A stretch of 64,000 nt of DNA from Epiperipatus broadwayi. Its lineage: Eukaryota; Onychophora; Udeonychophora; Euonychophora; Peripatidae. Below, piece after piece: positions 25,836-38,860 of this stretch; within the stretch, counting starts at the first letter, position 1, and each line of letters starts with the position of its first letter. The notes beneath the pieces are model-generated. The model saw nothing but the letters and a program-made list of their open reading frames with translations, had not been told where the DNA came from and searched no databases. The stretch is from positions 5,930,269 to 5,994,268 of the forward strand of contig JAQFVV010012423.1 of the NCBI GenBank assembly GCA_028023455.1, read 5' to 3'. Both the position numbers and the translations under genes were made by a program.

Positions 25836-26540
25836 TGTAACAGGATGGGGTATCAGGGGTTAATAATCCCTGGTGGCAAAATCAAAAGTATTGAAATTTA
25901 ATAAAAAGTATAATATATAATAAGTAAGATATTAAGTACATAAAGTAATATAAGAGTATCATAAAATGTATTATAAGAGAGAGCTTGAGACCAAAAGATA
26001 TTTGAAAGATCAGTCCAGTTAACTCCTTAGAGCAACTATGAATATAATTAACTATCAACCAGCATTATAAATAAGTAATAATTATCCATCATCATCATTA
26101 ATGGGAATATCATCATCAAAATAAATCAACAGTCCATCTTATGACTGGATTTTAAATGGGTCTACTGTAGACCAGGCCAACTATTTAGCCTTTACCATTT
26201 TGGGCAATTATTTAACCATTATTTGGATACACCAACTAAGTGCTAATCCATAATAATATAACCATATAAATAATAATGCTGGGATATTAAAACATGCTGA
26301 TCATCATCAATGTTCTGGCTACTTGTACTATTAATGTATTGGACAACTATAAGCTTAAATTTTAATACTAAAATAAGATAAAATGTGCATGAGCTTTAAA
26401 GAATATAATCTTAGCATCATACCAGGACAATGTCATACTGAAATTGCAGTAATAATACATCCTCATCCATATATTTAACCATTATACTTGAATCTAACTC
26501 AGAAGAACACAAGCTCAAGTACTGTTATAGTGACCAAGAG
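25836..26540 (+). repeat. Interspersed repeat family X, copy 1 (TGT-starting, possibly a solo LTR)
   Basis: Aligns with 34659-35490 over most of its length. Shared words include AACTATCAACCAGCATTATAA (quoted only as a landmark near 26055), ATCAACAGTCCATCTT, ATTATTTAACCATTAT, CTGATCATCATCAA and AGGACAATG. Both copies start at a TGT(A/G)AC word. No long open frame. A solo LTR or non-autonomous element is possible; the ends are not proven. Confidence 0.7.
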
Positions 26541-26717
26541 ATAATAATGCAATACAGTGTTAACAATTGAATTCAAGTTTATTAACAATAATAAAAAAAT
26601 AAATGATATTAAGGTCTCTAGAATAAGCTTATGCACATATTAATAAGGCCTTGTGATTTTAATTAACATATAATAAAAATAATTATCCCATTGTGATTTG
26701 CAATAGTTTTTTTAAGT

Positions 26718-26808
26718 GTCATAGCATCGGCCAGGACGCAAACCCGCAACCCGGGCAACTGCTTGCAAGTGCAAGGTAGTCGCACTGACCTCTCAACCAC
26801 CAATGCAA
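26718..26808 (-). repeat. tRNA-derived SINE head (pol III promoter-like)
   Basis: Minus-strand sequence GTGGTTGAGAGGTCAGTGCG (A-box-like), a hairpin CTTGCACTTGCAAG at the anticodon-arm position, and GCGGGTTTGCGTCC (B-box-like, GGTTTGCGTCC for GGTTCGANTCC), about 55-60 bases apart. It is GC-rich against an AT-rich background. The A-box end resembles class II (Ser/Leu) tRNAs. An A-rich stretch follows the B box after about 30 bases. Substitutions in the T-loop argue against a working tRNA gene. Confidence 0.6.
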
Positions 26809-26819
26809 GACAATTTGCT

Positions 26820-29800
26820 ATACAAAATTCAAATTATTACATTGATTTACATATATGTTCTATGGGTTTATTTAAAATCAGACAGCACAAAAACATGTGG
26901 CTTAATATAAAATGAACATTTTTGAATTGACATTATTAAAATTTACATATAAATATTTGACAAAAAATGATTAAAATTTACATATAAGTATTTGACAAGC
27001 ATTGATATATATATGCACACATACATGCGTGTGTAATTTCTTAACGTATTTGAATTGTTACAAAATAAATATTTTTAGTTGTCACTTTCAAATTGTCAAA
27101 ATAATAAATGACATTAATTTTTAATAGTATGTAATAGGATATTTAATATACATGTGTATGTGTAGTGAATTGCAGAAACACATAGAAGTCTACATCATAT
27201 ACTTCACTTTTGCCAAAATAAAATTATTAATTTTATAAAACTTATATGGGCACATTGACATTTACATATTTCAACCTGACAAAATAAAAATTATTCAAAA
27301 TGCACTTTCCATAATTAATTCCTTGGTTAATATTAAGAGTAAATAAAATTAACATATGCATGTGTAATATATAAAATATGATTTAAATAAGTTATTAAAC
27401 TTTATTACAGCTTTCTCTTTTTTCCTTTTTTAAAAAAAATATCAGTTTATGAGTCCTTTTTTTAAAAAAAAAAAAGAAGTATTATCAACTTTTTTTTATT
27501 TTAAAATTATAAAGTCAACTTTTGATTGACAGTTAGTTATTGAGTGATTAATTATCAATGATATTAAATTTAGATTATAGAGTCCTTTATTAATTCTCTG
27601 CTTTTTTATTTGTTTATTTTTAATCCAAGCAAAATTATCTGCTAGTATTTTTTAAAATGTTATTTTTATGAAAGAAACCACTTAAAATTTCATTAACATT
27701 ATATATAATGTTACTCACCATCAGCTGTATAGAAATTTAGCTGTGTTTCTCTGCATATAGATACATCAGCATATATATAACGATTTATTCATCAAGCTGA
27801 TGGATTTTGGGCAAGCTGATAGAATGGCTTCTCATAATTGACATAGGTATAATTCAGATAATTTGTTGGCCTTGATTGATTCCCTTCCATCCAGGATCGG
27901 CATACTTCAGGTAAGCTGTTTTCTAGAATGCATTTTGAGCAGCTAGACTCAGAAGTTGACCTGGACTTTATGTAAATCAACTCCTGCATAGTGAAATCAT
28001 ATATTACTGCTTCTGCTCTTGCTCTCCTTGCATTATTCCATGATCATTCCACAGAAACAACTGCTACTCTGTCCAACTAACCCAACTGCAGCAAGCTTCA
28101 ATAAGACTGCAACAAAATATAAAATAAAACTGAACTGATATTTTTATCAGTCTTTTTTATAACAGATGTCTGAGGTGATAAAAACATCTTAATTAAAAAC
28201 AGAGTTTTTTCTGTATAATCCTTATCTTGATTAAAAACAATTTTAATTTTTTTAAATCACTTTTAGTTGCAACCTACTTTTGGAATCAATTTTAACATTT
28301 TACCAATCGTGTGATCTACATGTTTTTACTTAAATAGAGCATTAATTAAAAGTCTTCAAAAATAAATAATATAAATTTTTACAATTATCAGAAACATGTT
28401 TGTTTTTAAATACAAAATCAGAATACAATATTAATTTATTTAGACCTTTTAAATGTTTAATTTATAATAAAATTATATTTAAAATACAAAGTTATTTAAC
28501 TCTTTATTTATTATTTTTATTCCAGGAAATGTAGAAAATATCCACAATTTTTTTTGTCTGTGTTTATTTCTACTTTTCCTTTACTTTATATATATATATA
28601 TGCACACACATAACCATGTTGCTGTGTGCCATGTAACTCAAATAGTTACAATGCAAAAATATATATCAATTTGTTTCCATTATAAGTTTAGTTATATCAT
28701 AATAAAATTATATTTATTGTATTTCTGTATATCTGTGATGATCAGTTTTAAAGTTGTCATCAGATAATGAAATTTATAGATATTAGTGGACCTATAAAGC
28801 ATGTTTTTAATACAATTATATATCTATATTAAAACATGTCCATATACACATTTAAAATTTCAAAAAAATAGTTCTGCAAAAAGCTATACGTTTATAGACT
28901 AATTTTCAGTTAGCTGCCAAATTTATCTTATTTCAATGGCTCTATTTAATTGGTGATCAATGCTATAATTAATTCATTTAAAATAATTAAATGTTGAATA
29001 ATTTTTAATTTATTGTTTGGGCTTTTCAAACTAGTTTTTAAATTTTTTATAAGCAGTCTTGAACCCATAAACTGAAGATTAACTTATTGCTGTGATTTAG
29101 TGTTTAAAATAATGCTTGTTAAAAAAATATTAAACCTACAGTATATTAATATAATTTTGTCAGAATTTGGGTAGTTTACTTGAGATTTTAAATGAAGAAT
29201 GGATAAAGAGTCACTTGTTGCTAATTATTTGTGATGTTCTGAAATAGTAGTAATTTTAATTATTTATTTGCTCATAGTGCATTACTTTTGAACTACAAAT
29301 AACCAGAATTATAAATGAGAAGAGTCCTGGGGTTCATCTTTTACTAGATTACAAATAAAACAAATATTAAAAGTCAATTAATATAGATATCCATATCATC
29401 AGTATTAGTTTTACTTATGCTTATATTTTTATGATTTTAATAAACTTACAGCTTCCCAAATATCAAACCTTATAATGGTCAAATATCCAATACAAAATGT
29501 CCATAATGTTGTCACATACAGATAAATAAATAATCGATCAAAATAAGATAGAAATAAATAATTATTAATAACTATATTATAATATTTATTGAACCTGCTT
29601 TCATCTCCATTGAGATTTCTCAAAATATTATAGTATACAATTCACATATCAACTCATAAATTTTAAAGGCCCTTGTCATGTAATAAATAAGATAATTATA
29701 AATGATAATTTGTTAGTTTATTGGATAGCCTCATCCTCAACAAAGTTTTAAGATATCATATAAATAATTTGTTAGGGAAAAGATAATGGAGTTGACTTGC

Positions 29801-31100
29801 CCAAGAAACTTAATAAATTATCACCAATAAACACATAAAAAACATTAAATACATCATCAAGTTAAAAATCTAGTAAAGGGCTACATAATTAATTTATTGT
29901 GACTGAAATAGGTCATAGGAGTAGTGAGAAACTGCATAGTAAATCTTACAACAGAGTCTGTATTTTAATAGATAATATAAAGTGTGTGGTAAACTTTGGA
30001 TTTCAATCAACCAAAAGAGAAGGTTGTATTTAAAAGTAGTTTTAACATTATGATTAACATCCAAATATTGAGAAAAGTTATAAAAAAATAATGAATATGA
30101 TTTACCATTATTACTTTGTATTTATATAATATGAAAAGATATTTGATACTATAAGTATTTTCACAATGATTAAAAATTTAGATCAACAAGATGTAGACTC
30201 ATGATGATGTTATATTTTGAATAAATATTTATTAAAATGTAGTATCAGTAATTAGATTACATGATGATATTAAAAATATTAAAATTGGAAAGAGTGTAAA
30301 ACAGGGTAATTCCATATCTCTAAAACATTTTACAACAATTTTACAATAAATATTTTATAGTAAGATAAGGGAATAAAAATAAATGGAGATTATTTAAGTC
30401 ATCTAAATTGTATTTTTGAAAATAATGCTTGGAAGCATAATGGAAAAAATTATTAATAGAATTAAATATATTACATAGAATAGAAATATATTAAGCAATA
30501 TTATCTGGCATCCTTTTATTCCTAAGCTCGTATTTGATGACATAGTCATGGTAAAAGAAAAAATTAAAAAGGAAATTTATACCTATATGTTTGAAAAACA
30601 AAGTTTTTAATAAATGAATCTTAACAGTTCTTACTACATTTGTACAATTAACAGAAGATCGATACAGAAATTTTACATCACTTAAAAATGTATGGAGATA
30701 TTTAAATTATAATTAGCAAAAAAGGGACTGGATGTAAAATATTTGGATGAGAATGCAAACAGATACTATTGATATTATTAAAAGAATTTAAAAGACTGAA
30801 ATGAAGCTGTGTTGGGTATATTGCTAAAAGAGATAATAACAATTGGATCCCAAGCTACTGTAAAAGACATAATAAAACTTCAAATGAGATGTACAGATAA
30901 AATAAGGAAGTTTGTTGTTTGGTTATAGAGAAGAAAAGCTATAGATGGAAAAAATTAGATTAAATTTGGAGACTTCGATTCTGCAGGGTATAAATAATGG
31001 TTAAAATTGATTTTTGAGCTTATAGTAATGGGTGTGGAGATAATTGCTCTTAAAAAAATAAATGATAATATTTATTTAATGGGGCAGTGCCCAATTAAAT
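26820..31100. other. AT-rich DNA, no recognisable gene; one GC-richer island at 27780-28110
   Basis: Mostly A/T. The island has a minus-strand frame (27792-27989) containing SRSTSESSCSKCILENSLPE, without a family match. On the plus strand CAG/GTAAGC at about 27908-27915 looks like a splice donor, but the upstream frames are closed, so I do not call an exon. Confidence 0.4.
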
Positions 31101-31229
31101 TACAAAATGTTAATCAAACCTATTGAAATTAGAGGTGTTCATCCCAAACTATAACTCCCAGTGCACACAAATATGATGGTTTGAACACATTTCTACATAG
31201 AAATCTAAACCTGTGTAAGCTGGAAGCAG

Positions 31230-31850
31230 ATGGTAAGTCTAGCATTGAAAAATACATGCATGAGTTATGCATTGATGGGTAGAGATATAGGACATTTACA
31301 AATATTCTCAATAAATTCTACAAGATCAGAACTAGATCTATACCATATGACATCAAACCCTGTGATATTGCTCCCCTATATCCCTAAAGTCTCCCAAGGT
31401 ATAAATAAAATTTGCTTGAATATATATAGGATCAGCCCTCAAATCCCATCCACTGTAAACCAATAATTGCTTAATAATTCTAAAGATAAATTTCCCATTA
31501 ATCAATCTCTTCATACTATTTACATTTTCTTGCTGTCAATGAGCTGCAGTGCTGTTTACTTTAAAGAATCTCAGCCAGCCTTGCAACAAGATTGTCCTAA
31601 ACAATACCTCTATAGAAGAACTAAAAAAACAATCCAATCCACAGATCCATATTTCTAGAGCATGAAAACAAACTCAGCCACACATTTGACCCTACATCAG
31701 CTAGCATTGTATTTGTAGAAAGGAATGATCCTAAACTCAAGATAAATGAGGCTTGGCATATCACCAACAATCTTAACTTGATAAATAAAAAAGAATTCAG
31801 CTTTCCCCTCTATAAAGTGGGTCATATAACTCATTTGTATATATTTACAT
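31230..31850 (+). pseudogene. Penelope-like element fragment (RT-end linker plus GIY-YIG domain)
   Basis: Plus-strand frame 31230-31466 ends with NPVILLPYIPKVSQGINKI, the LPYxxxxSxxI block that ends the PLE reverse transcriptase. After one in-frame stop, LLNNSKDKFPINQS (from 31467) gives the (N/P)KDxxP linker typical of PLEs. Next comes the nuclease: MSCSAVYFKESQPALQQ (YFKES where YIGxT is expected, so the motif is degraded). After a frameshift near 31655, LEHENKLSHTFDPTSAS, VERNDPKLKINEAWHI and KKEFSFPLY follow, matching the E-H block and the R/K-x-x-EAxxI block. Upstream RT motifs are not recognisable. Confidence 0.72.
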
Positions 31851-33990
31851 AAAATTTACATTATATCTTTTACCCATAGCCTTCTCATCCAGTATTGCTG
31901 TGAGTATGATATCAGGATTAAGATATCGAAAGCTGCTCACTCAGCATTCCTAGCGCTTAAACCCAATACTTAAAATGATTTATGATTGACTTGCAATTAA
32001 CTAATTCCACGAAGTAATTGATGAACTATTTAAAAAAATCATTGCCTTTTAGTATCTCTTTATGGATATTCGTGCCTATTTATATAGAATACACCACCAA
32101 ATAACACTAATATTTAACACAAATATGCATTTGTACATATCTATCAAATAGAACATCCTTTTTAATTATAAATTTTTTAAAATTATTGTTGCTGATAATT
32201 TTTACTTCAAAGTTGGTAAACATTTTTTCTGTTAGAGACTGAATTTTTCGATTAATATTCAGTAATTAATCTTTTGATATATATGTATTGTCGTCACATA
32301 GATATTAATCATTATAGAAAATAGTCCAGTTTTAAAGATTGAAAAAAAAATACGAGCAATTTCTTTTTTTTTAAAAAAAAAACATTTAATTTTTAAAGGA
32401 GTTAAATAAATTGAGTATATTACAAAAAAATTCAGCAAAATTTTTTATATATGTAATTTGCTAATTAACCTTTTTTTTTTTCAACATGATCAGATTTTAA
32501 AATATTTTACAAGAATATTCACTAAATAAATGTACTCCTTTTTTATTAAACGTTATGATTTATGGGTTAATTCTTGTCACTATTTTTTAAATTTATTAAT
32601 TCTTGTCACTATTTTTTAAATTTATTAATTCTTGTCACTATTTTTTAAATAGTCTTAGTTATTTAAATATATACTTTAATAAAAGAATCCTAATCATAGA
32701 TTAAAATAATATTATTGATAAACAAATAAAAACATGAGCTACTTTCTTTGATAAGTTTATATATATATCCTTAAAAAAACAAAAACAACATATTTTGTGC
32801 GCTACTAGCCTATTATCACATACCCACCCACACAAATAATTCTTACACCTACTCCAAAGTTGCCATTAATTTGTTATTCATTTTGCTTAGCACATAATAA
32901 TTTTCAAAAAAAAAAAAAAAAACAGTTAAAAATGTTTTGAGAAGTTTTTCTAAAGTATTTTTATAGTCTAATGAGAATAGTAAAGTTTGCGACATAACTC
33001 TAGTGATTTTAAAATTAAATTGTTGGAATAAACTAAAGAACTGACAGAAAATAGCAAACCAGCGCTAACAATGATCAAATGTTATGTTTGGTTTCCATAT
33101 GTGTTTTATATTTAGGCCACAATACTTTGAACAGAGAACTTACATATATTTTCAGCGTACAATAACAACATACTTAAATGGTAATTTGCTGATCATTAAA
33201 AAAAATGTTATTTAAGTTTAATATGTTTTTTTTGCTAACTTATACCCAGCAAGTTTAATTATCTCTATCATATCTAATTAAATACAAAAAAAGTTGTCAA
33301 CAGTTTTTTTTATAAATCCAGTGATCATTCCGACGTAATTTTTCAGTCTTTCTAATTTTAAAATAACTTTATATGGTTGGTAGATCAAAGCCATCATCTC
33401 CGAACAATTGTCTCAAAAGTTTTAACATCCATTCTAGCTTTGATAGTTATTTTTTTTACCTGTAACATGACAGATTTGGAAAAACAAGACTAAAGTTAAA
33501 ATTTATAGCTTAAATTTTGGAGGCGTGAAAAGCAACGAAAATCTCTGCACACCTTTTTAATTAACAATGACAGCATTTTAATCACATACTGACATAGGGA
33601 TTAGACGTTTACGAAAAAAAATCTCAGACAACAGAAAACTATTATTCTCTCAGGAATTAAGACATCATCTGTTTTAATTTCCACCTGCTATGAATCTTTT
33701 TTCACAATTTAATAATTAAATCCGCTTTTCTTATGAAATATTAATTGGTTAAAGCTGCACTTTTGAACACGTTTAATATATATATATATTAAAGACGTAA
33801 CAATCAAAGAAACTATTACTCCCATATTTATTGAAAACACAGTTATAATATTTATTATAGTAATTAATAGTCTGCTAACGTGATGCTAATAGTTAGTAGG
33901 CCACCAAATTATCTACTACTAAATTTCTTAGACTTATACTTTTAAATCCTGATCTACTTATAATCTAAATTTGATTCTAAATGTGATTGC
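31851..33990. other. AT-rich DNA without recognisable genes
   Basis: Poly-A/T runs and a 29-bp tandem triplication at 32571-32650; nothing else supported. Confidence 0.5.
32571..32650. repeat. 29-bp tandem repeat, nearly three units
   Basis: TTCTTGTCACTATTTTTTAA starts at 32571, 32600 and 32629. Confidence 0.95.
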
Positions 33991-34135
33991 ATTTATATGT
34001 ATATATGATAAGGATATATATGAGTGATGATGGCTTGGGCCAACTAATGAGTGCTAGTTCAGCACAAAATGCATCTAGGGGATCATTTGTTGTTTATTGT
34101 ATCTTTATTTATATGATTTCCAAAAAAGTGTGCTA
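33990..34135 (+). repeat. Single-arm fragment of hammerhead repeat family 1
   Basis: GATGATGGCTTGGGCCAA and downstream GATCATTTG align with the copies at 11715 and 12095. The tRNA-like end is missing. Confidence 0.6.
34040..34079 (+). ncRNA. Hammerhead-ribozyme-like core (family 1, best stem II)
   Basis: Core CTAATGA (34044-34050; G5 changed to A). Perfect five-pair stem II, GTGCT (34051-34055) with AGCAC (34061-34065), loop AGTTC. Then AAA (G12 changed to A). Stem III is A69-T74 and T70-A73 with a GC loop, C75 is at the cleavage position in ATC, and stem I CCAA/TAGG has one mismatch. Conserved geometry and near-consensus bases support descent from a hammerhead; the G5 and G12 changes predict no activity. 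Confidence 0.55.
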
Positions 34136-34658
34136 GTATAAAGATTATTTAGTATATCGATTGATTCCTGTGCTTGTATAGCTTCATAAGCTTGGTCGGT
34201 GCTATCATTGTTATCATCTTTAAATAAGTTGTTTTTCTCAAAATTAGTCTTTATATTTTCACTCATTTTCAATTATAAAGAAATTACTATAATAATGGTA
34301 TATGTGTAGCTATTTATGTTTATATGCCAAATATAGCTGAATGATTAATCGATTTTTTTCCTTTTTAATTGCAGTTTATTCCTTTTTGTAATGGTACATT
34401 TTCAGATATATATCGGTAATCAATCCTCTTTTGATCAAGTAAAGAGTCATTAGGAATAAGATGTCTTTTTTTTTTTTTTTGTAAATTAATAGAAAGAAAT
34501 GTAGCTATTATGTCTAAGCCCATTCTTACACACTCATATTTGAGTTGTTTTTGCTTCAGGTTGCTAAGTGACTGTAGGGCATGAATGTTTATGACTTAAA
34601 TAACATGTGTAACCTGTCTTTAACATATGTTTATACCATAAAAATAGCGTATATATAT

Positions 34659-35490
34659 TGTGACGAGATGGGAAGGAAAAGTAAAAAGATGGTAGTACCT
34701 GAGGTGATGCAACATCATAATCACTCCCAAGTAAATTAAACTTAAAATTTACAAAAGTATCATAGACTAAGATAATGATATTAAAAAAATATTTAATAAT
34801 CCAAAGTATTTATTATTAAAGTAATGTTTAATAATAAAAATATATATAAGTAATGTTATATATTAAAAAGAGCATGAGATTAGAGAATCTCTGAGAGATC
34901 AGAGAGTTACTCTTCAAAGCAACTATGATTAACTATACATCAACCAGCATTATAATAAAAGTAAGTATGAGTACTACTCAAAATAATCACTCTTCATCAT
35001 GAATGATCAATTAAAATACATCAGAATAAAATCAACAGTCCATCTTGTGACTGGATTTGAACAATAAAAAATATAAATCAACAGTCAATCTAGTGACTGG
35101 ATTGGAAATGGGTCTTCTGTAAACCAGGCTAACTATTAAGCCATTGCCAGCTTGGGACAATTATTTAACCATTATTTTGGATGCATCAACTAAGTGCTCA
35201 TCCATCAGAATACATAAGAATCAACACAATAATGCTGGAACATTAAAACATACTGATCATCATCAAGGCTTTGGCCATTTAGTACCCTTAATTTACTGGC
35301 CAACTATAAACTTAATTTTTTAATAAGACTAAACTAAAACAAAATGTAGTGCAGGAGCTTTGAAGAATATAATCCTCATGCCAAAATCAGGACAATGCCA
35401 TACTGAAATGCTGCTCCTAAAGCACTAAATACATCCTCATTTATATATTCATACCATGCTCCAATCTAGCTCAGAGTAGTTATAATATAG
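34659..35490 (+). repeat. Interspersed repeat family X, copy 2
   Basis: Diverged copy of 25836-26540. Starts TGTGACGAGATGGGA. Contains an internal duplication of the ATCAACAGTC(C/A)ATCT block (about 35032 and 35077). Continues into 35490-35700, which is repeated around 42404-42620. Confidence 0.7.
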
Positions 35491-35700
35491 ACAAGAAAGA
35501 CCATTTATAACAGAAATAATTAGTCAAGTAAACCAAAAATATTTAACACAGATATTAGAGTAAACAAACAAAGAAATATATATATGGTGAATTGTACAAA
35601 TGTTGATACTAAATACATATTAGATAAAATCTTACTTTTATCATGTGAAGATGATTGGATTTATATGCAAGCAAGTGCTCTTTGTAAGCTATATTTTATT
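35474..35700 (+). repeat. Tail of repeat family X, shared with the 41.8-42.6 kb copy
   Basis: TAGTTATAATATAGACAAGAAAG, then GTATAAACAAACAAAGAAA-type and AATTGTACAAATGTTGATAC words recur at 41821-41852 and 42402-42600, in the same order. Confidence 0.75.
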
Positions 35701-36970
35701 TTACTTAAACTAAAAGCAACAATATTTTTCCATTATGTAATGTACTAGTACTTATATTATCCTTTTTGTATCCATATTAATGATAAAAACAAAACATTTA
35801 TTTCAAATATACAAATAAATGAAATTAATTGCAACAACTTAGATGTAGTTTTAAAGCTCATCAGGAAAAATGTTTTAGTGAATCATTTTGGTAATCCTTA
35901 TTAATCCATTTTGGTTATATATGGTAAATTGTGAGTGCTCTAGAACATCCCTTGATCCTTGGAACTTTTGCTTTGAAGTGGAGAGTTATTTGATCCATTC
36001 ATTAAAAATCAACTTGATGGTTTGTAGTGCAGATATAGTGCTAGATCCATCCCATGCCTGAGAAGTTACAGATTCATGAGCAATGACTTTCTTTCCTCAA
36101 AGCTATTTTTGCACTTAGCAATGCATATTTGTCTGTATCATTATTTATATATTTCTTTAATGAATTATTTTGAGTGAATTAATAGTAATATTTCTTGTAT
36201 TTATGATATCCTATGATCTAAATACTTTGATATATAACGTAGAATTACAGATACTTTGGAAATTTGAATGATCTGAATTTACTTTTGAAGATCTCAATTT
36301 CGAATTCATCAGTTGGCTAACTTTACTTCTATGATGCTTGTTCTTACTTTCTTGGATCTTCAGATATTGGTTTTTAATATTTTTTAACTCAAAAGGGGCT
36401 GATGTTTCTATTTGCATTATAAATTCAAATTCTCTATTTAAATTTTTGTAAGTTATTCAGCAGATGAGAAATTTTCTCTCTCATTTTAGAAGAAGCTCAT
36501 TATTGAAAAACAGCAAGTTCATGATTGTCATTTAAGTCCATTGTTAACATCATTATTAATGCATATTATTATATGCAATGTGTTAATAATAATAATAAAA
36601 AATTTTGATATTTCTTTACTTTAATATGAATTTTCATTTCTTGATTGCATTTATTTTATCCTATCATATTTACCATGCATTATTATTATTATGTGTTGGA
36701 GTTATATCACACTTAACAAGGGAATAATTACTATGTATCTTATAACTTAATTGAGATATTTATAATATAATTAAGTTGAAGTTTAAATGGGTGTTGCAAT
36801 TAATGGTTTGCCAATTATAGTACTTTAATTTTTATTAATCTAGTGATTAATACATAATGTTAATATCATGGATCTTGGATTCAAATTAGCTACAGGGTGT
36901 GTGATTGGTATTGGAGGGACGTAAGGGGCACGTGTAACATATCCCTTTGTAAAAGGTATTAAAGATGGTC
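35701..36970. other. AT-rich DNA; possible weak gag-like segment on the minus strand at 36100-36545
   Basis: The minus-strand frame 36211-36417 is rich in K, S and N with no clear motif. Stop-broken text upstream (MDLNDNHELAVFQ) could be an LTR-element gag start, but this is only suggestive. Confidence 0.25.
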
Positions 36971-36975
36971 TATAT

Positions 36976-37502
36976 CAGTGTTCTTCAACCCCTGGTCTGC
37001 GGCCCGGTGCCGGGCCGTGGAACTTTTCTGCAGGTCCGCATGCTAGACGGGCAGAAAAAAGTTTGTAATAATAAATAATAAGAGTTTAAACTTTTAATTA
37101 ATATAGCCAATTTTTATTTATTTTCATATCATTTTTACCCAATTAAAAAAAAAGGAAAGCAGAACGAAAACAAAATCTAATCAATCATTCATAAATTAAT
37201 TTGTTTTTCTAATCACAGATGTTTATGGGGGGGGGGATGGAATTAAATTTTTTATTACTTTTCTAAAAAAATTTAAAAAAAGTTTTTTATTATATAAACT
37301 CCATATATATATATATATAAAACTTTATCTTATATATTTAACATTGTTGTTTTGATCAGTTATAACAATTATGCTTATCTTTAAGAAAATTTATCTATAG
37401 ACTTCTGCTGATCTGCGAAATCTTATCCTTATTTTTGTTGGTCCGCGGAACCTTATTCTTATTTTTACCGGTCCGCAGGTGTGAAAAAGTTGAAGACCAC
37501 TG
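36976..37502. mobile_element. Non-autonomous hAT-type element with 8-bp target-site duplications
   Basis: Terminal inverted repeats: CAGTGTTCTTCAAC at 36976 and, as the complement, CAGTGGTCTTCAAC ending at 37502. They are flanked by GTCTATAT (36968-36975) and GTCTACAT (37503-37510), an 8-bp duplication with one mismatch, as hAT transposases make. Subterminal GC-rich blocks GGTCTGCGGCCCGGTG and GGTCCGCGGAACC are typical of some hAT families. The 527-bp interior is AT-rich and non-coding, so it is a MITE dependent on a transposase elsewhere. Confidence 0.88.
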
Positions 37503-37929
37503 GTCTACATCTTTAATTCCTTACCTTTCTATCATTTAAGGGTTAGGTTAAGATAGATCTATGATTTTTATTCTTCTTGAGCAGTTAATGGTTTATCATC
37601 ATATTCATGTTTTTTAATAATAATTTTAATCATGTTAACAGATTATACCACATCTTGATTAGATATAAAGGTTTATTATTGTCTTGCTATCCAAATATCA
37701 GTATGTTTAATATCTCTGTAAAATATCTATAAATTCATATTTAGTTTATAAGAAATTCTTTGTTTTTTCTATAACTTAAGTAAGCTAGCTCTTTTTACAT
37801 ATTGATCAATGTATAATTTTTCACATGCTTCAATTATTGTTAGAAAGTTGTCTCTTCTTGCATCAATTTCTGGTACATTTTTCTTACCTAATTTACTTTG
37901 AACATAGCTATCATTATTTATTATTTGGG

Positions 37930-38860
37930 TTTGAATTCATACTTTTTAGACTTGTATTTTATGTTAAGTAGGTTAAGAATTTGTTAATTTTCCCCATGGT
38001 ATCATTTTATAAATTGAGCATTATATGTTTCTTTGATACCATTGCCTTTATCTATCCAATTTGTGTTTGAAACAGTGCATTTGATGATGGTAAATGGTTC
38101 TTCATATATATCACAGAATTTGTGGAAAATAAATTATTTAGGATTGCTCAGATGAGGTGTCTTAATAAAAATGTCTATAATTTTAAAGTGATAGTTAATT
38201 TTTCACTCATTTGTAGCATTATATGGCTCTACTCAATTTTTTTCTCAATCAATAGGTGTTTCTGTGAGCATAGGCATGGGTTTATAGAATAAATTTGGCA
38301 TATGGTTTGGTTTGTTTTTGATTATTTTTTTTTTAAAAAAATATGTTTAATTTTTGATAGATTATCTTGGCTTAAATAATAACTAACCCATCATGTAATA
38401 CTAGGATTTTGATTGCTTGACTTATTCTGCTCTCAGGAATAATTTTTACACATTGTGTCTTTATTAATATGCTTGATGTTATGCGGTTTAAGTTATTTAT
38501 TGTTGTATTTATTGTTTATATAACGATATACCAAATGCCTTTATGATGGAAGATCTGATTAGGTATGATTATTTTTTTTAAAATAACCTATACCTTATTT
38601 AAGTATAGATCTGTTTAAAGATACCTATCCTGCTCTTTAATTTTGAGACTTACTGAATTTACTCCAATATCAGTTAAACATGTTAGTTCTCATTTATTTG
38701 TAAATGAAGCAACTTGTTAAAGTAATCAGTCCCTGTTTCGAATGATAATGATTATGGGTTCCAGAAATAAAGTTATAGTTTTTTTTTCTAAAACTTCATT
38801 TCTCAAACATATTTTATAACAGAAGTTCTATGATGTGTATGCTCCCCTTTTACATTTCTT
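37930..38860 (-). pseudogene. Gypsy-type integrase C-terminal remnant, copy A
   Basis: Minus-strand translation around 38040-38110 reads FCDIYEEPFTIIKCT, then GNGIKETYNAQFIK, fitting the GPY/F-type end of LTR-retrotransposon integrases (xYxGPFxIxK...N.xxLK). Upstream (about 38200-38300) KPYAKFIL-type pieces suggest the end of the core. Heavily decayed. The same module recurs at 39.5 kb. Confidence 0.45.

Noticed and set aside
27900-27916. Possible splice donor CAG/GTAAGC suggesting a host exon
   Set aside because: Upstream frames are closed by stops and no acceptor or conserved peptide supports an exon.
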